This document shows, in pieces, positions 23,655-33,650 of a DNA stretch of 64,000 nt (its first letter is position 1; every line of letters begins with the position of its first letter). The DNA comes from Lytechinus pictus. Taxonomy: Eukaryota; Echinodermata; Echinoidea; Temnopleuroida; Toxopneustidae. The stretch covers positions 5,843,501-5,907,500 of the forward strand of contig NC_087245.1 of the NCBI RefSeq assembly GCF_037042905.1, written 5' to 3'. The translations under genes were made by a program, and so were the position numbers. Under the pieces are notes generated by a model. It did no database searches. It had not been told where the DNA came from and was given only the letters and a program-made list of their open reading frames with translations.

Positions 23655-24878
23655 TTAGTAAGAATTCGTCCAGCTGAGTTCTCGATTAAGAACCTTTGCT
23701 AGTTTTCTATTAAAAGGTCTGAAATGATCCCTTAGCTTTTTCAGCAAGTCCTCACTGACTTCGTCATGCGGCCGTCCTTTGTTGCTTGTCATGCACATCT
23801 CAAAAGGATCTCGAAGGCAGATGAATCCTTTCGTCTCGTTGAAGTAAAATTTGTTATCATCAAAGTAGCGATCTATTCCAATAAATTCCTCGACCCGTTG
23901 GAGACCTGGTAGGGGATCCTGTGTAAACTCTTCCCCGTCCAAGACAAGGATTTGCTCTCTAGGATAGACACTGTACCACTGTTTTAAGTATTTGGAATAT
24001 CGACTTGAATCTAAGAGGCGGTTGGCCGTTTTGAGAGTTCCATTTGGAAAAAGTACGGAGTCACGAAATGTAGATTTGATTTCATATCTTGGCGCAGAAG
24101 AATGTTTATCGATGGTTATAGTTTCTGGATGCGAAGCATTAAGCGCTAGCATATGCATGTAGTTTGAGACTGCACGTTTTATTGGTTCACGGAGAATAAT
24201 AATGAACTTAGTATCAGGCATGGCCTTTCGAAGTCGTTCTGCAATCGGTATCCTGATAAAATATCCAGCAGTTTTCTCCATAGCAATCTGATCGGGGGTA
24301 GAAAACGGCATGACATCCGCGTACTGGTCAAATTCTTCTAACCTATGATGATTTGCAAATTTTAATTCTTTATCTGGAAATGTAATAGCTGGGTGGATTT
24401 CCAAATATGCTTTAAGAGCCGTTGTACCACTTTTCATGGAGCCAGGAATGATTACATCGGGTCTGCGTTTCTTGCATCCTCTCGCCTTCCGAATATCTTT
24501 GCTTAAAAGTTTCCTTTCTGGTGGATAGACATTTGAGCCTATCTTACAGTAGCATCCATGATCAATTTGGCCAACCTCACAGACAGGCTCTTTTCCGGGC
24601 TGTAGGTACATGAGGCTGCCCGCTACAGGTGCTTTAATTCTAATGGGGATGCCGGTGGCAGTTCTGTCCAACTTGTGTTCTTCAAGAACTTGGATGGCGG
24701 CATTTCCACGATTGCAAGAGCACTGGGAGTGATTGGTACTTGGTTCAACCGCGTAACGAAATTCACCTGTATAGCCAGTTGATGTGAGGTACACTGCGAA
24801 AAACCCAAGCATCAGGAATGCGGTAATGGCAGCAGCAGTGGCTTCTGATCGTCCTAGTGAAACTCTTGCCATTGTCAT
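23655..24878 (-). CDS. Heparan sulfate 3-O-sulfotransferase-like, type II membrane protein
   Basis: Complete 407-residue single-frame gene. It likely moves sulfate from PAPS to glucosamine residues of heparan sulfate in the Golgi. There is a short cytoplasmic start, a membrane anchor at about residues 15-33, and a stem. A Sulfotransfer domain runs from about 138 to the end. Visible motifs are the 5'-phosphosulfate loop PGSMKSGTTAL (145-155, Lys149), the candidate catalytic Glu171 in DKELKF, EKTAGYF (201-207), the 3'-phosphate site LREPIKRAVSNY (229-240), a Cys354/Cys362 pair and NKGRPH (366-371). N-glycosylation sequons are at 49, 247, 279 and 347. An in-frame stop at 24930-24932 precedes the start; a second ATG lies two codons in. 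The SGTTAL loop looks closer to NDST enzymes, the C-terminus closer to HS3ST. Family is firm; substrate position is inferred. Confidence 0.88.
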   Translation of the reverse strand: MTMARVSLGRSEATAAAITAFLMLGFFAVYLTSTGYTGEFRYAVEPSTNHSQCSCNRGNAAIQVLEEHKLDRTATGIPIRIKAPVAGSLMYLQPGKEPVCEVGQIDHGCYCKIGSNVYPPERKLLSKDIRKARGCKKRRPDVIIPGSMKSGTTALKAYLEIHPAITFPDKELKFANHHRLEEFDQYADVMPFSTPDQIAMEKTAGYFIRIPIAERLRKAMPDTKFIIILREPIKRAVSNYMHMLALNASHPETITIDKHSSAPRYEIKSTFRDSVLFPNGTLKTANRLLDSSRYSKYLKQWYSVYPREQILVLDGEEFTQDPLPGLQRVEEFIGIDRYFDDNKFYFNETKGFICLRDPFEMCMTSNKGRPHDEVSEDLLKKLRDHFRPFNRKLAKVLNRELSWTNSY

Positions 24879-25606
24879 GACGGAATTAGGGTTACCAATG
24901 TAGAAATGAAACGTAATCCGATTTGCATCCTACCTTGATCAGTCTTGTTTTACAAATCCATTCTGAAAGTCTGTGCTGTGAAGATATAATAAAAGAGAGA
25001 ATTGAGATTTGTATTTTGAGTCAATAAAGATGATTTGCAGAAAGACGAAGTGAAAGTGCTGATTGCTAAGTTTACCAATTGAAAAAAAAATAATGAGTTG
25101 ATTTCAAGGAGAAACACCAACTTTTCTATCAGTGAGGATGTCAATTGCTGAAGTCAGACATTTCATTCACAACGTTAGAAGTGCGCACGTAAATGAGCTA
25201 TTGCAACCACACCCTCAATCTTTGATGTATTTAAAATCATAACCGGGATGGTTTGACATATTTGTATGAAGAAAAAAATGTCAACCCGAACACGATTCAC
25301 TTGAAAGTTAAAGGTGGTATATATTGGCAAGATTGCCCCTCGACTCGAGACATACATTACTTTAAATAAGCAATTGCCCTCAAAACAATGTGACTACTGT
25401 TGCTGCAACTGTGTTCGCAGCGCGGAGGTCAGTCCCTAAACATGCTAAAAGGGGCTTTTATTGCTCGTAAGATCCTTAGCAATCATTTGGTCATATTATG
25501 ATGCACAGAATCGCCAAAGGTTGTAAGCAGTCGCACCAACTGGAAAGGGGCTTTACCGAGAACATTATTGAAAAATACACCCTTTACCTGTTCATGTATA
25601 GTTAAC
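24879..25606. other. Upstream region of the sulfotransferase gene
   Basis: It must contain the 5' UTR and possibly the promoter. No TATA box or upstream coding exon could be assigned. The minus-strand sequence GATCAAGGTAGGATGC near 24925-24940 resembles a splice donor, but no matching acceptor before the ATG is evident. Confidence 0.4.
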
Positions 25607-25719
25607 CACTAGCGTACCTAAGGGGGGGGGGGGAGGGGGGCAGGCTGCCCCCCCCCCCCCCGATGAGTCACAACTGAGGCAGGGGACGTGCCCCTGCCCC
25701 CCTTAGGTACGCCTTGTGA
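25607..25719. mobile_element. Short foldback element with CACTAGCGTACCT ends
   Basis: CACTAGCGTACCTAAGG on the left faces CCTTAGGTACGCCTTGTG on the right across G/C homopolymer runs and GGGGACGTGCCCCTGCC. The ends match the hAT-like MITE at 11981-12203. No exact target duplication is visible. Confidence 0.6.
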
Positions 25720-26174
25720 TTAGCTGATCATATGATTATACAGACTTCAATAACAACGATAAAAAAAATCACTCAACTACAACGTAAAGGAGGGTGGTAT
25801 CTATAATGCCTAAATACAATTTGTTTACAAACAAACTTGATGAATAACTGTTTAAGATAAATTGCCTTGATTTTGACTTTAAAAATTATTTAATGAAACT
25901 GATTGCTTGATATCTACAGAAACAGAAATCGAGAGGTTGAGGCCCTTCAAATAAAACTGTGATTTTAAAACAGAGTCTTTGCTTAGGATGATGAAAATCA
26001 CTATTGAGCTTGAAGAATGTTTCTATATAATCTGGCAAGACGTTAATGTTACATAAATACATAAATATAAGAATTTGAAATACATAAAAACCATAAAATT
26101 TTATACATTTAATTCAACAAACAGAGTTAGGGTTAGATTCGTATAGGCAAGGTTAGACGAATGAGACACAATTC

Positions 26175-26423
26175 TTATTGCACGCAGTTTTGTAAAATAT
26201 ATAAACTACTGATGTGAATGCTATTTGCACTTCCCCAGGCAAGAATACCATAATTGAGGTATGGATATACAATGGCATAATACATCATTTTCAAAATCTC
26301 CTCGGGAAATGATCTTAAACTATACATAATTCCTATCTTTTTTTTTTGAAGATTATTGCACAGACTATCAATGTGCTTTTCCAATGAAAACTTCTGATCT
26401 ATTGTTATATCTATAAAATTCAC
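26175..26423 (-). pseudogene. LINE reverse transcriptase C-terminal fragment
   Basis: An 82-codon frame with FIDITIDQKFSLEKHIDSLC, then KIGIMYSLRSFPEEILKMMY and YPYLNYGILAWGSA. This is the conserved thumb/C-terminal region of CR1/Jockey-type LINEs (LGVxIDxxLxWxxHI...YPxLxYGIxxWG). It lies just downstream of the GVPRGYSLGP and FADDT motifs of the same element. Confidence 0.8.
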
Positions 26424-26838
26424 TGGCTATACACACTTCACATCTGTATTGCACAATATAATTGAAAGATCATCTGGTAAAAATAAATTGCTAAAAATCA
26501 TGCAATTGGTTTTTTGTCATTTTATTTGCGTAAAACCACTCATATATTAATTCAAGTTCGGAATTGAATAGATTGTGAGATAAAACAGACTAGTATCGTC
26601 AGCAAACATAGTACAATGTAATAAGTTTGATGCTTTACATGCTTTACAAAGATCATCAATAAAAAGAAGAAACAACAGCGGTCCTAAACTATAACCCCGA
26701 GGAACCCCACATGAGATCGTCTTAAGCTGTGATTTGGATTTAGATATTTCAGTTTATATTTGATTAATAACTTTTAAATAATTTAAGTACAGTATCTCTA
26801 ATGCACAGTCATGCAATCCTAGTTTATTCAGTAATATA

Positions 26839-27949
26839 CAGTGCGTATCAAAAAAAATTTTACACTTTGAAAAAATCCTGTAAAATTATACATTTGTAAT
26901 ATCCTGAAGATTTTTCCACATTTTAACATTGGTACAGATCCATTTAAGCAAATGAAAATATAACTGTCGAAAAATATTTCCGCTTGAGCGAGCACCACTT
27001 ACTTTTGAAAAGTTAGTGAAAAATGATTTGCGCAGAACTTTGAAATAGTTATCGAATAAAAGTAGACCTTAATCATGAAGAACACGTGGAATTTAGCTAG
27101 TAAAATTGATTGTGCACTTTTCGTGCGGGATTGAAATGAATCCAATGACCGGGGTAATAATATGCTGTAACGCACTTTGAGCCATTCTGGGAAAAGCGCT
27201 TTATAAAAATTTGCTATTATTATTATTATTATTTGAAGATATCTTTTACCTGCTTTGACGTGTTTCCTTGCCCAAAACACTTCGAAGAGTGCATTTCGCC
27301 CCACCCCTCTCCCCCACACACCGAGGCCATCGTGACGATATTTGCTTTACACTGAGCTCTGATTTACACGGAATGGCTTAAGCTTGATTTTCATTTTGTT
27401 AATCATTGCCAAGCTTGGGAAAAGTGTAGAGAAACAATTATTAAATGAAAAATGAAATGTAAACCCACTTTAAATGATAAAAACTTAGTGAAAAATGCTG
27501 GAGATGTCTGATATAAACTTTTGTTCAGATTCAGGTATGTCCTCAGATCCAGCTGGCACAAAAAGGGTATTAAGGTTGTGCTTACTAAGTGTTGAAATTT
27601 AAATTTGGGTGGCAAGATTGTTACAAAATGCTTGAATGTATCCGTTTTATTTCAATTGACTAAAAGTACAAGGGAAATGTATGAAAAATGTTTCACAGGG
27701 TAAGTTTAATTTCGCCCTTTCCTCTTGAACACAGCGTGAAAACGAGCATTTCTGCGCAAACAGATTTCTGCGAGCTTTACAAAAATGGACAGTGCTCACT
27801 CAAGTGTAACATTCTGACAAAAACTTTTACTTTCATTAGATAGATGAGACTTAAACCCAAGATTATATGTGAAAAAATAACCCATATATTGTATATTTTT
27901 TAAATCCCAGGGCTTTTTCGAAGTGTAAACTTTTTTTTGATACGCACTG
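26839..27949. mobile_element. Mariner-type element M2 with long inverted arms
   Basis: CAGTGCGTATCAAAAAAAAT on the left and its near-complement TTTTTTTTGATACGCACTG on the right are flanked by TA (26837-26838 and 27950-27951). Similarity between the arms extends roughly 250 bp inwards; TTTGCGCAGAA blocks and GAGCGAGCAC/GTGCTCACTC pairs are examples. It has no transposase frame. It interrupts the reverse transcriptase of the CR1-like LINE between FLDLKKAL and GVPRGYSLGP. A SINE-like tail sits inside it at 27171-27233. Confidence 0.8.
27171..27233 (+). repeat. SINE-like 3' tail with (ATT)n
   Basis: The sequence GCACTTTGAGCCATTCTGGG, then AAAAGCGCTTTATAAAAATT and ATTATTATTATT, parallels the tail at 12371-12460. 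It is nested inside mariner-type element M2. The 5' part of any SINE was not recognised. Confidence 0.45.
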
Positions 27950-28027
27950 TAGTGTGATCAACTGTATGAGAGCCTTCTTCAAATCTAAAAACATTGCAAT
28001 CATATATTTCTTATCATCGAGAGCATT

Positions 28028-28218
28028 GGGGCAATTCCATAAAATAATGTACGTCCGACCCCCATTTCTCTCAAGTTTTACTTCACTTCATAAACTGACC
28101 AAGTCATGGTTCTTTGAGAACATTACAGACTGTCAAAAGAACCAGAAATCAGAGACAGAAAAATGTCATGAATGTCCAACATAGGGGATCGGACGTAAAT
28201 ATTTTATGGAATTGCCCC
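28028..28218. mobile_element. 191-bp MITE with about 36-bp inverted ends
   Basis: GGGGCAATTCCATAAAATAA, then TGTACGTCCGACCCCC, on the left is nearly the exact reverse complement of the right end (GATCGGACGTAAATATTTTA, then TGGAATTGCCCC). The core has no coding potential. It splits the LINE reverse transcriptase between the YGFR-like and FLDLKKAL motifs. Confidence 0.8.
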
Positions 28219-29877
28219 TTGGTAACAGTGTGGACACAGTCAAGAGCCGAAGAAGTTGAATGACCAGCACGAAAACCGTATTGATGTAGAGATAATACAT
28301 GCATATTGCACTTAATCATAAAATTGATTATATACTTTTCTATTTTTTTGAAAAAATTGGCAAGACTGATGTGGGTCTGTAATTTGAAACATTTTCACCT
28401 GGACCATCTTTCTATACAGGGACAACACGAGCAATCTTTAATTCATCAGGAAATATACAGAGGTCTAAACATTGATTAAATATTGCACAAAGGGGTTGAC
28501 ATGAAATTTGAATTTCTTTGTAACCTTAATACTTACAACATCACTCCCAGGACTGCAATCACCTTTTTTTATGTTTGACACAATATAATTGATCTCGGTA
28601 CATGATGGTTTGAAAAAGGGCCTTGAATTTTTATACAAATATCTACAAAATTTCAAAATTTAAATTGTTGCCTTGATCAACACGAGATATCAATTCATTT
28701 GCAATATTAATGAAATATTCATTAAATGCATTACAAAAGCAGAGGTATCATAATCCCTAAACATTAGATTTCAAAATAAATCAATATTGCACATTTTATT
28801 TGCATGACCTACTGCACAATTAACGATATCCAAGTGTTTTCATATTTATTTTGATGTTGCAAAGCTTTCCATGAAATATTTTTTTGTTGCGGCTTGTTTA
28901 ATCATATATTACTGACATTTTATGTATACTTCTTTTCGATATGGTGTTAGATTTTTTAGATAAAGTCGAGACAATTACATTTTTTTTCTTTGACAACGAC
29001 ATTTTTTCTTTTACAACTTTTGACAACTTACGAACATCAAAATTTGCCCATTGTTTATTAATTTTAGTGCGTTTTTTTTCTTCAAAATTTTACCCCTAGG
29101 GAAAAATAAGCTATATACATTTAAAAACTTTTCAAAAAAATACACGTTATTAGCATTTGTACTGTTATTATGTCAAGACCAATTAATTGACCATTAGAAG
29201 GGATAAAAAAAAAACAACCTTAATACTATTATGATTGATTATTCGAAGCGGTTTATCCTAATTTTGCCTTGCTTTGATATAATTCCAGCTAATAGAGTAT
29301 ACAGGTAAATTATCACTGTCTTTGTCTACATGTATATCATTAGTGATTATATTATCAAATAAATAAATTGTATTATCCGTGATCCTGGTAGGATGCGCTC
29401 TGTTTGTTTAATTGATAGATTATTCAGATAATCTTGGCAGGTAATCAGCTTAGTAAATAAATTTAAATTGAATTCTCCATCACGAAATCGGGGTTCAGCG
29501 CCCCCCCCCCCCGTGTGATCTGTGGTTCGACCACGTGACACCTCACAAATCTCTATTTTAAGGACAAATATGAACGCATAATCGCTATACAGTGCGTTCC
29601 AAAAAAAACTATATACTTTTGAAATGGCTGCCAAATAAAAAATATAGCGCTTTCGGGAAAAACACTTACATAATATGGAAGCCAATTAAGTCAACTTTCA
29701 CATGACACAAAAAAGTTGGGAAACTATGAACTTTAATGCACGAGTGAACACAAATTACACTTTTTGGGCAGCATTTCAACTTTATCATTTGGATCTCTTT
29801 TTGGGCAGCATTCCAACTTTATCATGTGGATCTCAGCAATGTGTTCAAGGGAGTCGGGAGAATAGGGGGTGAGAATT

Positions 29878-31450
29878 CAGTGGCGCAACAGGCGGGGGGG
29901 GGGGCAGGGGGGGCAAGCTGCCCCCCCTGGCGGAGCTCACCGGGAAAAAAAAACGGGAAAAAGAAAAAAAAAGGGGAAGAAAGGGAAAAGAAAGAAATAA
30001 GGGGAAAGGGGAAAGGGAAAGTAAAAAGAAAACTAAGAGAAAACATAAAAAATGGAAAACGGAAAGATAACGGGAAAAGGAGGGAAAAAAAACAAGTGAG
30101 AAAGAACAATTCGCCCCGATATACAAATACATTAGCATGATTAGTAAGACAGGGAAATAAATTAAAGATGACAAAAAGGCAAACAAAAGCGGGAAATAAA
30201 GGCAGAATTGAATTAGCCAAAATCTAAATTGGAAAATAAAGAATAGGGACAAGATAACGTACACTACCGGGCTGCAGAGGATTGAGATAACGAGCGGGAA
30301 GAAATATTGATGGTAAATAGCATAATGTCGTATGAAAGTCTATCATAAACTTGCTAAAGGCTCTGTCCAAGAGTCAAGACCCCGTGCAGTGGGGGCTCTT
30401 CATCTGTAACCTATAATGGGTTCTATAACGGGCCCCTATATGGACCCTTCCTGCATTCAGCTTTACGTTGAAGCACTGGCGTACCGGGGGGTGGTTCCAC
30501 AGCCAAGGGGAAATAAAAGAAAATAAAGGAGGCAGCGAAATGAGATGAATGAAAAAAAATATATGACATGATATTTGCTATAATGATGTAAAAATCTATC
30601 ACACAATTAGAATTTCATTTTAACAGGCCTTTTTTCTGGCTCGCTTCGCTCGCTGGCAACTTTTTACAAATTTTCCCCACATTTGCTATGATGTGCTCCT
30701 CAAATTATTTGGATGATTTCGATACACAACTGCATTGAATTTATGTGTTGTGTTAAAGCTATATAAATATACACGCAATTTGATTAAAATAAGTGGCCAT
30801 CTGTAAGGTTTAAAATGGCTTTGATATCAAGAGGTTCCGGAGCTCTGCCCTGGACCCCACCCATAAAGCACTGTTATATGGATGAGTTTGGACAATGGCC
30901 CCCAAAAGTTCTACTACCAAAAAAAAAAAAATGAGGAAAGAAAGGAAAGTGTATTATATTTTTCTGAATATCACGTTAAAATCTATCTTCATGTTAGATT
31001 CTCATGAAAATGTGATTTTTTTTATCTCGCTCGCTTCGCTCGCTCGGGACCTATATTAAGCTACTTCTTGCCAGAAGCGCCATACTCGGCCCCCTCGAGC
31101 ATATAGAGCTTCGCCCTGATGCTCAAAATCATAACAAAAATCCTGTTCACCGTGGCGTACAAAAAAAGAGAGAAAAAAGGAAAGAGAGGAAGGTGAATAT
31201 GATATCATCTTTTTAACACTTTGTCAAAATCTATCACAAAATTGGATTTTTGCAATAAAAATGTTAAAAAATGATTTGCTCGCTCGCTTCGCTCGCTCGT
31301 TTAGTTATATATATATATATATATTTGCCAGATACGCCATATCGCCCCCTCAAAATTTTTGCCTTATGACGCAATTGCCTGTTCCATGATATGACCGGGA
31401 AATTTTTGGCTCTTGCCCCCCCCTGGCCACCGACCCCATTTACGCCGCTG
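29878..31450 (+). mobile_element. Family B element, copy B1 (hAT-like ends)
   Basis: It starts CAGTGGCGCAACAGGCGGGG and ends CCATTTACGCCGCTG. The short inverted end CAGYGGCGYAA resembles hAT termini. Flanks GGTGAGAATT and GGTGAGATAG suggest an imperfect target duplication. The AT-rich body has three TCGCTCGCTTCGCTCGCTCG islands (about 30636, 31026 and 31277). It also carries AAAGTTCTACxA-type blocks shared with B2 at 39531. Polypurine sequence near 29940-30100 produces long but meaningless frames. Confidence 0.65.
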
Positions 31451-31839
31451 GGTGAGATAGGGCTTAAGTGGGAGAAATAGGTTGATGGAATAAGGGTCAA
31501 CAGAACATTCTGCCCCGCCCCCTCCCTATTTCCTGCCCTCCCCTCATGTTGAGAGACTGATGGCTATTGTCATGTACGCGTGAAGTCCAGAGCAGAATGT
31601 TGATTTAATGATAAATTCTGAATTGGGGCATCAACTTTTTCCTATCAATCATTTAATCAACAATTTGTCAGTAAATCAACTCATTAATGTGCAATGTGAT
31701 CAATCAAACTTTCATTTTTTGTCAATAAATTATTTCATTAATCATTATAATCAGTAAATTTCTTGGTAATCATTCAATAAAAAAAAAACTGACCATCAGC
31801 CACCGGTCACTTGGCAGTTTTAAATAGGCTTCAATCCAG

Positions 31840-32630
31840 GAAGTGAGACCGTGAGAGAGAGGGGGGGGGGCTGGGAAATGGAGGTGGAGGGTACATATGA
31901 TATTTAATTTGTAAAAGGACAAAAAGAAGAGGAATGCCCTTTTAACCAAGTCTTAGCATATCTCGCCCTCTTGCTTGTAACAGGTACCATTACATTACTC
32001 TGACTCTCACGAACACTTTTCTGAGGTCCACAAGAAGAAAATGCTACACTAAATCTACAATTCCTGTTCACACTAAATTTACAATTCCTGTTCACTTACG
32101 CATTAAATTTCAATTAAGTAACTTATGAAATTTGCCTAAGAAACCAAGACTTATCTCACTCATTAATTTAGCTTAACACCCTTAGCTTTGCAAGTTCCAA
32201 AGGACTAACCACTCAAAAAACTGTACGGCTAATTCCTGCCCAGCCTAGCTGAGCTTAGTCTCTCAGGAGGAGAGAAGGGGGGGGGGGGGTAGAGATGGAG
32301 GGAGGGGCTGCTAAATGTTCTGTTGACCTTTATCCCATCAACGTATACTTCACCTACCCAAGTCCTATCTTACCCCCTATTCTCCTTATTCTCATGAACA
32401 CATTGCTGAGATCCACATGATAAAGTCAAAATGCTGGACTAAAAATTGCAATTCATGATCACTCATGCATTAAATTTTAATTTAATAACGCATGAAATTT
32501 TCGCAAACAACAAACTGATCACAACTGATCATTAATTCACCAAATAACCCTCAACTTTGCAAGTACCAAACTAAAAAACCTGAAAGAAATTGGAAGGCTA
32601 TTTCCGGCCCACTCTTATTTTCATACCCTT
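31840..32630. repeat. Diverged tandem duplication of about 400 bp
   Basis: Two blocks run in the same order. Each has a GAGAG-rich G run (31853-31871; 32268-32292), then CTCACGAACACTTTTCTGAG or CTCATGAACACATTGCTGAG, then GCATTAAATTTCAATTAAGT or GCATTAAATTTTAATTTAAT, then CTTTGCAAGTTCC or CTTTGCAAGTACC. The copies are well diverged, so this is an old duplication inside mariner-type element M3. Confidence 0.6.
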
Positions 32631-33650
32631 TGTTTCAGTGGGCAGTACTCGCTCAAGCATGAATAGTTTTCCAACTTTTTGGTGTCATTTGAAAGTTGAC
32701 TTTATTGGCTTTCCATATATATAAGTCTTTTTCCCCTAAAATGATACATTTTTTATTTGGCAGCCATTTCAAAAGTGTATAGTTTTTGGGACGCACTGTA
32801 TATGTCTGGAAAAAAGTATCTTCTCCCAAATAAGTCTTCACGCTTTGATAATCAGTTGGTATTGATTGCAGTGATGTAAATTTTGACTTGAGCCAAAGTA
32901 AATCAAGACTGCAATGAATCCAGATGCCAATGATGTCAAAATCCTAAATGAGTTAGTAAACATATTTGCTAGTCCATTTTTAACGAAACTAACTTTAGAC
33001 TTGATACTAAAATCTGCTTATTAAACAATTACAATGTACTGAAAAGGCGTGTTGAAATGAATTTTAATGCAACTCTTTATATCTGGATTCATTCATTGCA
33101 GTCATGCCGTAATTTGGCGCGCGCAAAACAAAATTTACATCGCTGCAAAGAATACCAAGCGTTAACACGTACCACAAAAATATGGTATCAAATAATTTTG
33201 GAGAACATAATATTTCACGCCATATATAACTATGTGTTCATGGCATAATATAAGCCAGTTCGTTGTTCCTTTCTGCGCATGATCAAAAGATTCTACGCAT
33301 GATCAGAGGATGGTCATTTGTATTAAAGTGACATGGTGGTTTAAAATCTAATGAGATAATCACCAACTTTGATGTCTTGAATATTCATATATTCTTTTGA
33401 ATTGTGGTTTGTTCATTGGTGTGCTATTCTAGTCACCTGGTCTATTCAATTTCTTCATCTTGCTATGTAAGGCAAGCTTACGTAATATCTTGCTTTGAAA
33501 TCTGCCTATCATAAAGAAATGAAAGGTCATCTGACAAAAATTGTCCATGAAGTAACTACGGACTGGTCTATTTGTCCTTGAATTTGGGATTTGTGAGGTT
33601 TCCTTGAATTTTGGATTTGTGAAGTTTTTTTTTTTACTCACACGGTAGAT

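Larger units (their letters stand above)
26160..29310 (-). mobile_element. CR1/Jockey-like LINE, broken and split by two insertions
   Basis: Minus-strand pieces in LINE order begin with pre-RT sequence around 29250-28700, in which KEVYIKCQ and KKYFMESF are recognisable. FFKPSCTEINYIVSNIKKGD lies at about 28620-28560 and PGSDVVSIKV after it. YRPTSVLPIF lies near 28380 and the remnant YGFRAGHSTS near 28270. MFLDLKKAL lies near 27975, then CGVPRGYSLGPLLFLLFIDD at about 26710-26650 and FADDTSLF (catalytic Asp pair) at 26607-26587. The RT C-terminus is at 26423-26175. Inverted-repeat elements interrupt it at 28028-28218 and 26839-27949. Multiple stops make it inactive. Confidence 0.8.
29590..32798. 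mobile_element. Mariner-type element M3 (3.2 kb) with about 160-bp inverted ends
   Basis: The left end is CAGTGCGTTCCAAAAAAAAC and the right end GTTTTTGGGACGCACTG after AAGTGTATA. TA flanks both (29588-29589 and 32799-32800). The arms pair over about 160 bp: GAAATGGCTGCCAAATAAAA with TTTTATTTGGCAGCCATTTC, and AAGTCAACTTTCACATGACA with its partner near 32680-32700. No transposase is found. The interior holds element B1 and a diverged duplicated block (31840-32630). It inserted into foldback element F2. Confidence 0.75.
29510..33650. mobile_element. Foldback element F2, opened by a nested mariner-type element
   Basis: The left part GACCACGTGACACCTCACAA matches F1 (417-1000), as does the right end near 33590-33648 (GATTTGTGAAGTTTTTTTTT, then ACTCACACGG). 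The F-type middle resumes at about 32805-33245 with GAGCCAAAGTAAATCAAGAC and its facing partner GTCATGCCGTAATTTGGCGC. The gap between holds element M3. About 300 bp near 33250-33560 has no F1 counterpart and may be a further insertion. Boundaries are approximate. Confidence 0.55.

Noticed and set aside
29822..30264. Long frames on both strands through the polypurine tract
   Set aside because: They arise from purine/pyrimidine bias of family B; the opposite-strand frames overlap each other.
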